64,000 nt of DNA from Dermatemys mawii (GCA_007922305.1 ML677385.1:3881996-3945995), one strand, 5' to 3'. Counted from the first letter of the stretch, positions 34,996-46,371 are shown. Numbers and translations: made by a program. Notes: generated by a model not told the origin, from the letters alone.

Positions 34996-37294
34996 GTTGG
35001 GACCCCTGTGTGTTAATGGAATATTACTACTAAGTAATTAATTATGTAGTCCCCAATGAACAAGGAGTTAACTCCAGTTCAGCTTCTAAATAAAATCTAT
35101 TTAGAGGTTCAAAGGAGTTAAAATGGCTCCCTTTAGACATTTCAGGTCTAAAGGTTTTGCAGATTCTTCTAACTTATATATGACTTTGTTTTGAAATATC
35201 AGACTTCAGGTACATTTAGATCCAGACAAAATCTCACACGCAGGCAAGTTTTTAAAATAAAAAGCAAAAGTTATTAGCATTATTCATCAGAGTGGTTTCC
35301 ATTTTACACCACAGAAACCAGCAAATTAAAACTCTTCATCAAATGCCAACATATAAAAGTTTGCACATTAAAACTGGTGTATGACATTTTAGAGACCATC
35401 TCATTTGGAAAAAGAAAAGGAAGTGCCTGATTGGCAGGGTTCAAGAGTCTGCAAGGTCATGGTTCCTACTGATCTTGGGGACTACAAAGGGAAAGGAGCA
35501 TACCACAGAGGCAGCTTGTCCCCTCTTGCGGACTTAAGGGGAACATGTCAGTGGAATTCCATAGTCCTGTAACTAACGATTTAGTTTACATAGTTAAAGA
35601 TGTTCATAGAGAGCTAGCTAGTAACTTTACAATCTGCCCTAAGGGGCAAGTTTATCTCTACTGCCCCAGGAAAAGAGCAAAGAATAATCAGAGTTCCAGT
35701 TCCTACCTTGTTCCCTGCTTTCTCTGGGTGGGAAAGTAAATACCAGGCCTTTTTCATGGGCCATTTTATTTCCCCCCATATGCCTGCAGTGGAGCCAGTG
35801 CTTCTCCCACAACTTTTCCCCTCTACACTTTCTCATGAGGAACAGCATATCAGACAAGTAGTCCCGGCTCTGATTATCTTCTTCCTATGGCCTGGAATCA
35901 CTGTTGAAGCACAGCCAAGCAGTGCAGTAAGAACCCTTCCCCTTGACCCCACGGTGACAATCTTTCTATCCATAGCAGTGATGTATATGTTCAAAGAATT
36001 CATGGGTATGTCTTGTGAGTCAAGGTTAAGGCTACGATTGGAAAGTGTTCGGTAAATTATAACACATCGATATTGTTGTTACCTTTACTTTTCATGCATT
36101 CAGTTAATAGAACATTTATCCAAATTTATTCTACTTGACCATTTTCAGTCTTTCAAAGGCTTAGATTTTTTAATGGTAATGCTCTAGTTATATATTTTGC
36201 ACAAATGTTAAATGAATTCCTTCAGTAAGCTAAACTCTGCATTATCAAAGTATTTTCTTTTGTTTAGGTTTCTTTCTGGGGAGAAGGGTGTGTGGAGTAA
36301 TAGACTACACTACACAATATGGTTCAGCCATGGAGCTAACTGGAGCACAACAGAGTGCAGTAATTTGCTATATATTACCCACAGATAGCCAGTTCAGATC
36401 AAAGAACAGGCAGTTTATTTTGTGTAGTGGTAGCTCTACTGAAAAGTTTTTGTAAAGAATAAATCTTCCCAATAAGAATGAAAAACCCCAACAAAGTGTA
36501 GCTTTAACCCAGCAATAATATATCATTAACTACAGTACAATATAAATCAGTTTTTTCAAGAGATATATGTGGCAACAAATCTTTGTCCAGGACAATCCTG
36601 GACAATTCTACTCTGCTCCAAATGTATTTTGCAAAACGTTTCACTTGCATTTTCTCTTTTGAGTTGATTGAACAATTATTTCCCTTTAAAACTTTTACAA
36701 GATTTGCATGCACAATAACTATAATTATTCCCAAACAACAGAAGGATAAAAGAGTTAGAAGACAGAGAGAGAGAATGAGAGAAATGTCCCAGTTCAGGCA
36801 GCTTCTCTCTCAGTTTCCTGGTGTGGAAGACAAGCGAACCCAGCAGCAGACTGGCTAGGAGTATAAAGAAAATAAATGTACTGAGAGGAAAAGTAGAATT
36901 CAGCATTTATTACTATTCCAGTGCCCCAAGTGGCACTTTACAGAGGTTCCATTCCCTGGTCTACCCTTTGTATTAATGATTAAAAAAATAAAAACTGGAC
37001 TAAAATTTAGTACAAATCTGAGACTGAACCAAAGTGGCCAAAACCCTTTTATTAGGTTGAATTTATTCCAACCATGGTAAATAACTGCTTCCTCTCCTCA
37101 CCTCTCAACAGGCTTCCTAAGCGTCACTGAAAAGGCAATGCATTCTGGGTCTCTGACCCAGTGATTCCACAGGGTCTGTAATGTTTTTATTAGAGCAGGT
37201 CAGAGCTCACCTATTGAGGTACTTATATTCCCCTCATCTACTTAGTATCTCAGTGCTTCACAATCATTAATGGATTTACTCGTGGGAGGTGGGA
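34996..37294. other. no gene recognised
   Basis: AT-rich DNA; frames up to 115 codons (35708-36055 plus) have no recognisable domain. Confidence 0.4.
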
Positions 37295-37905
37295 AAATAT
37301 CATAGAATCATAGGAATGTAGAGTGGGAGGAGACCTGCTCCTTGCTATCACATCTGCAAATTATATAAGCACTCTCTCCACTTCATTATCCAAGTCATTA
37401 ATGAAAATGTTAAATAGTCCTGGATCCAGGACTGACCCTGTGAGACCCCACTAGATATGCCCACCCAGTTTCACAGCAAATTGTTGATAACTATTCTTGG
37501 AATATGGGTTTTCAACAAGTTGTGCACCCACTTAATGGCTGTTATATCTAGACCACATTTCCTTACTTTTGCTTATGAGAATGTCATGTAGGACTGTATC
37601 AGCAATCTTACTAAAATCAAGATATATCACGTCTGCTGCTACCCTCTATGCACTAGGCCACAACTCTGTCAAAGAAGGAAAGTAGGTTGGTTTGGCACAA
37701 TTTGTTCTTGACAAATCCACGCTGGCTATTTCTCATTATGACCCAGTTACCCTCCAGGTACGTATAAGCTGATTATTTAGTAATTTGTTCCAGTTTCTTT
37801 CCAGCTATTGTAATTAGGGTGACTGGTGTGTAATTCTCAGGGTCCTCTTTGTTCCCCCTTTTAAAGCGAGGTAAGAGGTTTGCCCTTCACTCGTTCTCTA
37901 TAAGT
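37295..37905 (-). mobile_element. CR1 LINE fragment with internal deletion
   Basis: The plus strand reads the reverse complement of CR1. The 3' tip 'atcatagaatcatagg' (37302) is joined by an internal deletion near 37345-37380 to reverse-transcriptase sequence: 'aagtcattaatgaaaatgtt', 'tgtgagaccccact', 'ttgttcttgacaaatccacg', 'gactggtgtgtaattc'. The coding region is broken by stops. The last recognisable block is 'ccttttaaagcgagg'. Confidence 0.8.
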
Positions 37906-39266
37906 GCCATTACTCTAGTTTTAGCGAGATGGGGAACTTAGGCTCAAGGCTGACCAAGTTCTTAGGTTCAGACAGGGAGTATGTGGCTGAGCTCAGGTCT
38001 CCAGAGCAGCAGTCTGGTGCCCTCTTGTGACAATCTCCTCAGGACACCCAGAACCACAAGTCACTGTGTTACTCCTCTGAATCAACAAGGGAGGGCTTTG
38101 CTGGGGCTTATGCTGTGTGTCAGCTCCCTAACACTGTAGTCTGTCTTCCTCTCCTGAAAACTCCTTGAGAAACTACCAGGTAACTATTGTTGCCTTGCAG
38201 GTAACAATCAGTGAACCCTAGTCCCCAAGTTCCCCAGAGATGTCTCCCTGCAGTGGCCAGTCCCTCTCTCTCTCTGGAGAAGTTACCTTTGTTGCCTCTA
38301 AAGAGACAGCGTACACTCCAGGCAGTCAGATTAGCAGAGGACTCCCGAGACACTTTATAGCAAAATTAAATAAATTTATTAACAAGGAACAGAAATGTAA
38401 GTGAAACTAAGCAAGAGAAAAAGAGACAAGTATGGTTACAAATAAAACATGCTTTTTAGTTACTCAATCTTAATTTGAGTAGGTTACAATTTTTGTCTAA
38501 GCAGTTTTCTCACTTACATCCAGTTACCAGCATCGCCAGCCCTCCAGCACAGAGGATCCAACTTTTACAGAACCAGATGGTGCGGTCCCCTTTGTCAGAG
38601 GTGGATTAAGATTTATTACGGCTCTGGGCACAAAGAACATTTGGGTCTCTCATACCCCATTAAAAACACGAATGTATCAAAATGTATTAATATTAAGACT
38701 CTATTCAGTGTTTACACATTGGATTAATAATAAAGCAAATCATATTCCAGTTCATTATGCCTAAATTAACTGCTCAGTTTTTCCACATAGAAAATGAAGA
38801 TGGCTAGATATTGTCTACCCCATTACACAAAAGTGTTCACTGCTAGTCTGGACAACACTGGTGTTACAAGAGTCAGTTGTTCACAGGTCAACCCGTGGTT
38901 CTTTCATCGCCCACAATTTTCTTAAACCTGACCATTATGCTTTTTTTTTTTTTTTTCACTTATTGATCCTGTTACAGTCCAGACTTTTTGCTGTGGAAGC
39001 AAAGATGTTCTGAAAAGTCAACAGTCACAGTTCCAGAATTTAACAATTAAAAGAAATAATCCTAATCTGAGGTAAAATTATTCTGTTGTTAAGTATTTTA
39101 AATTTCAGCCAATGGTGAGAACTGATTTAAAACAGTTTGCAACTGATCATATAAGCTATGAAAAAATGTTGAAAGAATCTGATGTGCACCAAAGTGACTC
39201 TTTGGACTTTCTGCCAAAGGCAATTCATGTTAATCCAGGAGAAAGCTGACATTTTACCAGTTATGT
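37906..39266. other. no gene recognised
   Basis: No coding sequence is supported. A T homopolymer lies at about 38941-38956. At 38595-38680, 'cagaggtggattaagattta' may be the start of a decayed DNA transposon. Confidence 0.35.
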
Positions 39267-39993
39267 CAGACGTGGGCAAACTATGGCCCATGGGCCACAT
39301 GTGGCCCGCCAGCCATTTTTATCCAGCCCACGAGCTAAGGTCGGGGGTCAGGGCCAGTGGCTCTGACCCCGGGCCAAGTGCAGCAAGCTGTGTGGGCTCA
39401 CGCTCCTAGCAGGGGGGCCGGGCCAAGCGCAGCAAGCCGTGCGGCCCTTCGCTCCCGGCCGGGGGGGCCAGGCCAAGTGCGGTAAGCCACGGGGCCCCGT
39501 GCTCCCGGCTAGGGAGCCTGGCCACACGTGTCTTGCCGTGGGGCCCAGCGCCCCCGGCAGAGTGCCGGGCCGACGACAAGCTGCAGGGCCCCACACTCCT
39601 GGCCGGGGGGCCTGGCTGAGTGCATCTTGCAGGCCGAGTGCGGCAAGAGGCACCGCCAGGCAGAGTGCTGCAAGCCGCAGGGCCCCGCGCCCAGCTGAGC
39701 AGGTAAGCCAGTTGGAGGGTGGTGGTTCGGGTGGGTGTGGGGAGTCTCGGGAGGGGCAGTCAGGTAACAGATAGCAGGAGGGCTAGATAGGGAGTGAGGT
39801 CCTGAGGGCAGTCTCTTGAGGGGGCGATCAGGGGACAAGGAAGGAGGGGTTGGACAGGTCAGGGTTCTGAGAAGGGTAGGCAGGGGGCAGGAAGTGGGTG
39901 GGAGTTGGATGCGGGGGGGCCTTCCCTACCTGGTTCTCTGCACAGTTTTGAAGCCCAGTGCGGCCCTCAGGCCAAAAAGTTTGCCCACCCCTG
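39267..39993. mobile_element. hAT element with GC-rich tandem-repeat core
   Basis: Left end 'cagacgtgggcaaactat' and right end 'aaagtttgcccacccctg' are inverted repeats of hAT type. The flanking 8-mers (agttatgt, gtctaggt) match only in part, so the target duplication has decayed or the edges are off by a base. The 727-bp element encodes nothing. Its core is an array of GC-rich repeats, listed separately. Confidence 0.7.
39368..39690. repeat. GC-rich imperfect tandem repeats, about 45-55 bp unit
   Basis: About six degenerate units contain 'gggccaagtgcagcaagc', 'cggccc...gctcccggccgggg' and similar blocks. The open frames on both strands here (up to 111 codons, Pro/Gly/Arg/Ala-rich) result from the repeat composition and are not genes. 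Confidence 0.75.
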
Positions 39994-41440
39994 GTCTAGG
40001 TCATATTTGTTTATCAACTGCCTCCAAACGTATTTGAACAACAGACTTCCAGCACATAGGCATAACTCTTTAAACACAACCTGTACACACATCACACAAT
40101 GATATTCCTGACAGCATGCAACTAGTTCACACTGCTACTTTACAAGATACCTTTGAGTACATATTATGACAACAGTGTGTATGTGGGCAGGAGTAGTGTG
40201 AATGTCACACCTCACAGCTACAGTATAATGGGCCTTCTGCCAGTGGGCACTGAGGGGCTCTTAGAAGCAGACCTGTACACTAGAGTATCCTTCCTTCCTT
40301 CCTCTTCTCCCTGAGATAGTGTCAGACCAGAGACCAAAGTTTCCTTCCACTGGAGTTTTGCCAAATGCAGGGAGCTTCTTAAAAGGTCAGGACAAGGAAT
40401 GGAGAAACAAAAGATCAGGATAGGATGAGAAAGGGCAGAGGAACAGAAATTGGAGATATCAAAAGCTTCAAACTGTTTGACATAATCAAACCTTCCCAGC
40501 TTATTGTAGGAGTACAAATTCCACTTAACCCCACAACCCCAAGTCTCCATCCCAACAACTAATGCACTCCCTCTCATTCCTTCAGTGAGTTCTCCCGGGG
40601 CAACTCTCAACATCAGACCTTTGTGTTGACTTTTATCAGAGACCCAAGGATACATGCACAGGGACCAATCCATCATGCACAGAAGGAGAGATGGAAGGAA
40701 TTGATCATCTGGCCACTAAAACATGATGAGATTTTCAGTATAATCATCCAGATCAAATATTGGGCTCTGTTCAGATTATCTTTCTCCTACTCCCGCTGCT
40801 GATTGGCAGCATAACAATTTGTACTAAAGGAAAACAAGAGACTGCATGGGAAGGAGAAAGTCCTCCTCCTGCTTTACATCATCTCAGTTCAACAGCATCT
40901 GCTTCTATTATGTCATCAGCACCATCCATCACTACCACTTCCAAACCACTATATACACCTCCACTTTGCACAGCATTATGCAATTGGCTAGCTGCTTTAT
41001 AGTGTTGGTATTGTTGGGAGTTTCCCCCTCCACCCTCCCACACACATTCCTCTGAAACATAAGGTATTGGGCAGTGCTAGAGACATAATACAAATCTTGA
41101 GCCATAAATGATCTGATTCAATGTGGAAATCAAACTGTATGTTCAGATAGGAGTGGAAAATGATAAATGTCTGAACAACAAAGTTTTCTAGAAATAAAGC
41201 TACATCTTTGATCAGTCTACAAGGAGTCATTGTTGAGCAGCTGTGAAGTGTTGCACTTTGTCCTCTGTCCCACAACAGTGTCCTCTGTACTTCCCATGTT
41301 TCTTGCACCCACTGTAGATTAATTACTGTTAGAAAATGCAAAGAGAACTAGTGTCTGAAAACAAACAAAAACAAACCTCTACCAAAGGTACTCTCAGATG
41401 CTGGCTTTTCATGCATAGGTTTCCCACTACCAAATTGCTT
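39994..41440. other. no gene recognised
   Basis: Frames up to 152 codons (40218-40676 minus) show no known domain. No repeat is named. The stretch ends at the assembly gap. Confidence 0.4.
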
Positions 41441-41840
41441 NNNNNNNNNNNNNNNNNNNNNNNNNNNNNNNNNNNNNNNNNNNNNNNNNNNNNNNNNNNN
41501 NNNNNNNNNNNNNNNNNNNNNNNNNNNNNNNNNNNNNNNNNNNNNNNNNNNNNNNNNNNNNNNNNNNNNNNNNNNNNNNNNNNNNNNNNNNNNNNNNNNN
41601 NNNNNNNNNNNNNNNNNNNNNNNNNNNNNNNNNNNNNNNNNNNNNNNNNNNNNNNNNNNNNNNNNNNNNNNNNNNNNNNNNNNNNNNNNNNNNNNNNNNN
41701 NNNNNNNNNNNNNNNNNNNNNNNNNNNNNNNNNNNNNNNNNNNNNNNNNNNNNNNNNNNNNNNNNNNNNNNNNNNNNNNNNNNNNNNNNNNNNNNNNNNN
41801 NNNNNNNNNNNNNNNNNNNNNNNNNNNNNNNNNNNNNNNN
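41441..41840. other. assembly gap of 400 N
   Basis: Exactly 400 N. The round number suggests an estimated or placeholder gap size. It hides the left end of the Harbinger element and probably its first accessory-gene exon. Confidence 0.98.
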
Positions 41841-42135
41841 AAGAATGTGGATCAAACCAAAAGAATGTGGCTTACCATGGCCGCCTGCATGGTGGTTTCT
41901 GTTGCCTGGCCCTGGGAGAGGGTGTCTGATGTGATATCTGTACAGGAAAGCTACAGGCAGTCAATTTAAGGTGCAAAATGCGACCTTGTACAGAAAGCAT
42001 ATGCACTCTGTGAATACTTCGTTTCATTGTGAAAGACTGTTCCCATTCTTCTGGAGAATGTGTCTATGTATCTTATAACCTTTTTCCTGGAGAATGTATC
42101 TATCTTATAACCTTTTTCCTTCTTTCCTCCTACAG

Positions 42136-42635
42136 CCAGCATGGTCTCCACACACACACCACCACCACCCCCGCCTCCCCGCTATCATCCCCTTCGCAGA
42201 GGCTAGCGCAGATGAGAAGGAGAAGGAAGCACACAAGAAAAGATTTGTTTGGCGAGCTCATGAATTTCTCCCACAGTGGGGCAGCTCGAAACCAAGCATG
42301 GAGAGAAAAATTTTTTAGAGTCCCAGAGCACATCCAGGGCAGCAGTAGCAGCACGGGAGGAGAGATGGCAGCAGCGGAAAGAAAGGAGGATGGAAGCAGT
42401 GCTGCGGATAATGGAGGATCAGAGTGACCTGCTCCGGTGTCTGGTGGAGCTTCATCAGGACCAAAGATTGCCTCTGCAGCCCCTGTGTAACCACCTCCCC
42501 TCCTCCCCAAGTTCCATTGCCTCCCCACCCAGACGCGGGGTGAGAACGCATGGGAGGAGGCTCTGGGAACCGACCCACTCTACCCCACAATACAACACAA
42601 GCAGCATGCGGCTCAGTTTCTCAGAAAAGTTTTAA
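42136..42635 (+). pseudogene. Harbinger accessory Myb/SANT-like protein, last exon, frameshifted
   Basis: In Harbinger elements this protein binds the transposon ends and brings the transposase to DNA in the nucleus. A pyrimidine tract and 'cctacag' acceptor precede the exon (AG at 42134-42135). The first part reads in one frame ('SPSQRLAQMRRRRKHTRKDLFGELM', a basic segment). After about 42300, near a run of A and T, the homology moves to another frame ('AAVAAREERWQQRKERRMEAVLRIMEDQSDLLRCLVELHQ', a charged coiled-coil-like helix, then 'PSSPSSIASPPRR' and the C-terminal 'RLSFSEKF' before the stop). The DNA-binding N-terminal exon is not visible and may be in the gap. The frameshift near 42300 could be real or an assembly error in a homopolymer. 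The second copy at 59809-60125 shows the same middle region. Confidence 0.8.
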
Positions 42636-42751
42636 AAATGTGCTGTGTCTTTGTCCCCTCCACCCCTCCATCCACCACACTGACTGGTTTTCCTCCTCAC
42701 CCACCCCTTCTGGGCTATCTTGTCAGTCTTCCCCTTTGTTTGTGAAGAATC

Positions 42752-42789
42752 ATTAAAGAATGCATGCTTTTTAAAAAAGAGACTTTATT
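42752..42789. terminator. back-to-back polyadenylation signals of the convergent genes
   Basis: ATTAAA on plus (42752-42757) lies 117 bp after the accessory-gene stop. AATAAA on minus (complement of 42784-42789) lies downstream of the transposase stop. The two convergent transcripts would end within the same 40 bp. Confidence 0.6.
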
Positions 42790-42825
42790 TACTCCGCAAA
42801 TGGTGGGGAAGGGAATAAGGATGGC

Positions 42826-42995
42826 GGGAGGCTTATCACAGAGCAGAGCAAGGGAGCAGGTTTTCAACAGCTCTATAGGGCTGGAGGGTGGGAGGCTTAT
42901 CGCAGAGCAAGGGAGCAGGTTTTCAACAGCTCTATAGGGCTGGAGGGTGGGAGGCTTATCGCAGAGCAGAGCAAGGGAGCGGGTTTTCAACAGCA
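42826..42995 (-). repeat. 59-64-bp tandem repeat, 2.7 units, overlapping the transposase stop
   Basis: Units begin 'gggaggcttatc' at 42826, 42890 and 42949. The middle unit lacks 5 bp of 'agagc'. The last unit includes the transposase stop codon, so the last residues of the frame (NPLPCSALR) come from the repeat, and the other units repeat that coding tail downstream of the stop. Confidence 0.9.
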
Positions 42996-44284
42996 TTTTG
43001 GTCAGTCACAAAACTGTTTTTCAAGGCTTCTCTGAGGCGCAGTGCTTCCTGGTGGGCTCTTGTACTTGCCCTGGTGTCTGGCTGCTCGTACGTAGCGGAC
43101 AGGACATTTGCATCTGCCTCCCACCCCACCATAAATGTCTCCCCCTTGCTCTCACAGAGATTGTGGAGCACACAGCAAGCAGCAATAACAATGGGCACAT
43201 TTCTTTCACTGAGGTCAGAGTGAGTAAGTAGGATTCTCCACCTGGCCTTCAGACAGCCAAATGCGCACTCCACAACCATTCTGCACTTGCTCAGCCTATA
43301 GCTGAACAGCCCCTGACTCCTGTCCAGGGATCCCGTGTATGGCTTCATAAGCCAGGGCATTAAGGGGTAGGCTGGGTCCCCAAGGATAACGATCGGCATC
43401 TCAACACCCCCCACAGTAATTTTCTGGTCTGGGAAGAAAGTCCCTTGCGTCAGCTGCCTATACAGCCTAGAGTTCCTGAACACACGAGTGTCATGAACCT
43501 TTCCCAGCCATCCCACACACATGTCGGTGAAACGTCCCTTGTGGTCAACCAGTGCTTGCATGACCATTGAACAATACCCCTTGCGGTTTCTGTACTCTGC
43601 GCCCTTGTTGTCTGGTGCCAAGATAGGGATATAAATGCCATCTATAGCCCCCCCACAGTTAGGGAATCCCAGCGCGGAAAAGCCATCTACTATAGCCTTC
43701 ACATTTCCCAGACACACAACCCTGGATAGCAGCAGATCAATGATTGCCCTGGATAATTGCATCACAGCAGCCCCCACTGTAGATTTACCCTCTCCAAATT
43801 GATTCGCGACTGACCGGTAGCTGTCTGGCATTGCAAGTTTCCACAGGGCTATCACCACTTGCTTCTGAACTGTGAGGGCTGCTCTCATTTTGGTATTCTC
43901 GCGCTGGAGGGCAGGGGAAAGCAAGTCACAAAGTTCCATGAACGTGCCCTTTCTCAAGCGAAAGTTTCTGAGCCACTGCGAGTCATCCCAGACCCGCAGC
44001 ACTATGCGATCCCACCAGTCAGTACTTGTTTCCCTGGCCCAGATTCGGTGTTCCGGAGCATGAGCCTGCCCCATTGCCTCCAAAATTGCCAGGTTGTCGG
44101 GCACTTTACTTTCAAAAAAGTCAGTGTCCATGTCCATGATGTCCTCATCACTGTCTTCACTCTCCGGATAGTGCAGTCCTCTCCTGATCGCATTCTTGTG
44201 CATACGATGCAGCATAAAATCCACAACAATGCGTGAGGTATTCACAATGGCCATTACTGCAGCGGTTACCTGAGCAGGCTCCAT
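42956..44284 (-). CDS. Harbinger transposase (HARBI1-like DDE nuclease), intact frame
   Basis: The uninterrupted 442-residue frame should be a nuclear DDE nuclease that excises and inserts the element, working with the Myb-like partner. Visible features: an acidic N-terminal region (residues 40-60, ESEDSDEDIMDMDTD); a helical segment resembling the HTH part of the family (residues 135-180, 'VQKQVVIALWKLAMPDSYRSV'); and the catalytic core with D215 in 'GGAIDG', D265 in 'KVHDTRVF', 'GDPAYPLMPWLMKPY' (302-316) and E339 in 'VVECAFGCLKARWRIL'. Human HARBI1 is 349 residues, so this is longer, mainly at the N-terminus. The start at 44284 is supported by the second copy, whose remnant begins with the same MEPxQxTAAV. 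The last dozen residues lie in a tandem repeat. No stops or frameshifts, in contrast to the decayed neighbours. It could be a recent copy, a copy retained by chance, or a domesticated gene; the flanking transposon end argues for the first. Confidence 0.92.
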   Translation of the reverse strand: MEPAQVTAAVMAIVNTSRIVVDFMLHRMHKNAIRRGLHYPESEDSDEDIMDMDTDFFESKVPDNLAILEAMGQAHAPEHRIWARETSTDWWDRIVLRVWDDSQWLRNFRLRKGTFMELCDLLSPALQRENTKMRAALTVQKQVVIALWKLAMPDSYRSVANQFGEGKSTVGAAVMQLSRAIIDLLLSRVVCLGNVKAIVDGFSALGFPNCGGAIDGIYIPILAPDNKGAEYRNRKGYCSMVMQALVDHKGRFTDMCVGWLGKVHDTRVFRNSRLYRQLTQGTFFPDQKITVGGVEMPIVILGDPAYPLMPWLMKPYTGSLDRSQGLFSYRLSKCRMVVECAFGCLKARWRILLTHSDLSERNVPIVIAACCVLHNLCESKGETFMVGWEADANVLSATYEQPDTRASTRAHQEALRLREALKNSFVTDQNAVENPLPCSALR

Positions 44285-44609
44285 GCTTGCACTGCTATGG
44301 CGTCAGCTCAGGCAGCAAAAGCGCGCGAAATGACTGTTTGCAGTTGCTTTCACAGCGGGAGGGGCACTACGGGGTGGGTGGGTTTGGGAACGGAGAAAGC
44401 TCAAAATGGCGTCTGCTGGAACTCTGGTAACTGTGGGATAGGTACCCATAGTGCACCACTCGCTATGTCGACGCTTACCACTGTAGTGTGGACGAACAAT
44501 GCCGACTTACTGTGTTTAGTGTGGAAGCACAAAATTGATTTTATACAGTCTGCTTTACAAAATCGACCTTAACAAAATTGACATAAGTTTGTAGTGTAGA
44601 CATACCCTC

Positions 44610-44700
44610 TGTCTTGTCTACTTAGACTGGAAATTCTTTAGGCAAGGACTCTTTTTCACTATGTACATATTTGATGCCTAGTGTAATAGAGTGTCCAGGA
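44610..44700 (+). repeat. MIR-like SINE, 3' part
   Basis: 'tgtcttgtctacttagactgg' and 'aattctttaggcaaggactc' match the 3' block of the SINE at 34775-34995. It abuts the Harbinger right end, so the transposon probably inserted into or beside a SINE. Confidence 0.55.
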
Positions 44701-46240
44701 GCTATTCTGATACACAATATTATTAATAATCTTTTCAGACAATTTCCTCCTGGGGCTGGTGGAACTGGAACCATCAAGGCATTCTAGGAAACTTTCCTTG
44801 GTGAGGGAAGGAGATGATCAGCAATTATTAATTCCAGGAGCATACTTAATTTTTCTCAGCAAGAAGGCCATCTGTAGTATTAATTATATGTTAACAGTAA
44901 CTCCCAAATTAACCAAATATAATTATGTTTTGCAAAAGCTCACCAAGTCTAATTTAGTCTTCAGTAAACACCCTCAAAATTTTGACACATTTTAGCTCAC
45001 TATAAGTTTAAAAAATACAATAGTGACAATTTTCAAAAAAGTGAGCACCTAAACTGTATGTGAAAAACTTGACCAGTGGGTTGAGGCACTTCCTAAACCT
45101 TCATTAATATTAACATTTTAAATGCTTCCCTCCTTGGTATTTCCCTTTCTGTGTCTTTTTGTTCTGTGCTCACTATGTATATTAATTTTACTGTATGACT
45201 TTCAGCTAGAATCGCCAAAATGAGACATCACTCACAGTAGATTGTGAAGCTATTCAAAATATGATCATTCGGGTCAGGTAAGCTCCTTGAATTTGGATCC
45301 CCTTTGTGGGGGCTTCAGTCTGCCCATGGGCTCTCCTGGGCTTCTTGGAGTTGGGTCCTCCGTGAGTGAGGGGGGAAAAAAAGGTGGTAGTACCTCCCAA
45401 ACGTCACCCACGTGTGCCACCTAAATGAGACATGACCCACAGTGGAAATCTAATGTCCTCCTCTTCGCCTTCCTTACGTGAGGAATGAAATAATTAATCA
45501 TACTGACATCTGAATATCATCACTGGACATCTGAGTTAACACCTCATTGAGATGAACAGGACAGTCCACACCTCTCAGATCTATTGTCCCAGGCTCTCTG
45601 CAAACTCATATAGACATCTCAGCGTTAGTTACATGTAGTTCATATATTTGAGGTTTTTCTGCACAACCACAACCTACCTATTGTTTAATTGAAAACTGAG
45701 ATTCTGGATAACCAGATAGGAGCTTCAAAAAAGAGGTGGCGTATGGCAGATTGGCACATACCAGCTATTTCCAGCCTCTGCTTTCAATGTGTCACCATTA
45801 ACACAGCAGCTGAGTTCAACCCAGGAAGTGCCACCACTAATGATAGTCCTTGAAAAAAGAATCTGAAAAAGTTGCCAACCTATGTTTTCCTGCTATGACA
45901 AGCAGAGATTAGAAGTTAGAAAAATGTTTTGTTGTTAACGTGTCCAGTTGGCTATGATTTTTTTAAATTATTTTTTATTAAAGTTCAGAAAATCAATACA
46001 GAACTTAAAAATGTTGAAATACTAACTTCTCAACTGTCATTATAATTGCTATATATACACACACACAGAGAGAAACCAAGATTACTTTGTCTGTCTGTCA
46101 TTTTATATGTTGCATTAACAGTAAGCTTCAATAAACAGAATACATTTAAAATATAGTTCAGGAGAAAGCAATGAATTATAAAAAGTAGTCCATCCTGATT
46201 CACTGTTGGAGAATCTGGGAGTAAGTATGATGTTATCACC
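44701..46240. other. no gene recognised
   Basis: AT-rich DNA. A 22-bp direct repeat (about 45218-45239 and 45423-45444, 'aaatgagacat...cacagt') brackets roughly 180 bp. A fragment at 45025-45060 ('acaattttcaaaaaagtgag') may be a decayed MITE end. Confidence 0.4.
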
Positions 46241-46248
46241 ACTTAGAT

Positions 46249-46371
46249 TAGGGTGACCAGACAGCAAATGTGAAAAATTGGAATGGGGAAGAGGGGTAAT
46301 AGGAGCCTATATAAGAAAAAGACCTAAAATTTGGGACTCTCTCTATAAAATTGGGACATCTGGTCACCCTA
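46249..46371. mobile_element. short hAT MITE, copy 2
   Basis: Ends 'tagggtgaccaga' and 'tctggtcaccctA'. The flanking 8-mers are acttagat (46241-46248) and atttagat (46372-46379), 7 of 8 matching. The 123-bp element is inverted relative to copy 1. Confidence 0.9.

Larger units (their letters stand above)
41841..44607. mobile_element. Harbinger (PIF/Harbinger) DNA transposon with intact transposase
   Basis: The right end is 'tagtgtagacataccc' (to 44607), like the end of the second element at 60862. The left end lies in or beyond the assembly gap. The contents are the two convergent genes typical of Harbinger elements: a Myb/SANT-like accessory gene on plus (last exon 42136-42635) and a HARBI1-like DDE transposase on minus (42956-44284). 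Intron sequence before the accessory exon ('cttaccatggccgcctgcat', 'gcgaccttgtacagaaag') also occurs at 59590-59700 in the second copy. The copy is partial only because of the gap. Confidence 0.9.

Noticed and set aside
39348..39838. Pro/Gly/Arg-rich frames on both strands
   Set aside because: They are produced by GC-rich tandem repeats inside a hAT element.
41336..41929. 197-codon frame
   Set aside because: It is mostly N bases read through the assembly gap.
42826..42995. CRISPR-like repeat array
   Set aside because: Units of 59-64 bp are contiguous with no spacers; this is a vertebrate tandem repeat.
45218..45444. 22-bp direct repeat as a target duplication
   Set aside because: Only 18 of 22 positions agree and the enclosed sequence has no transposon features.
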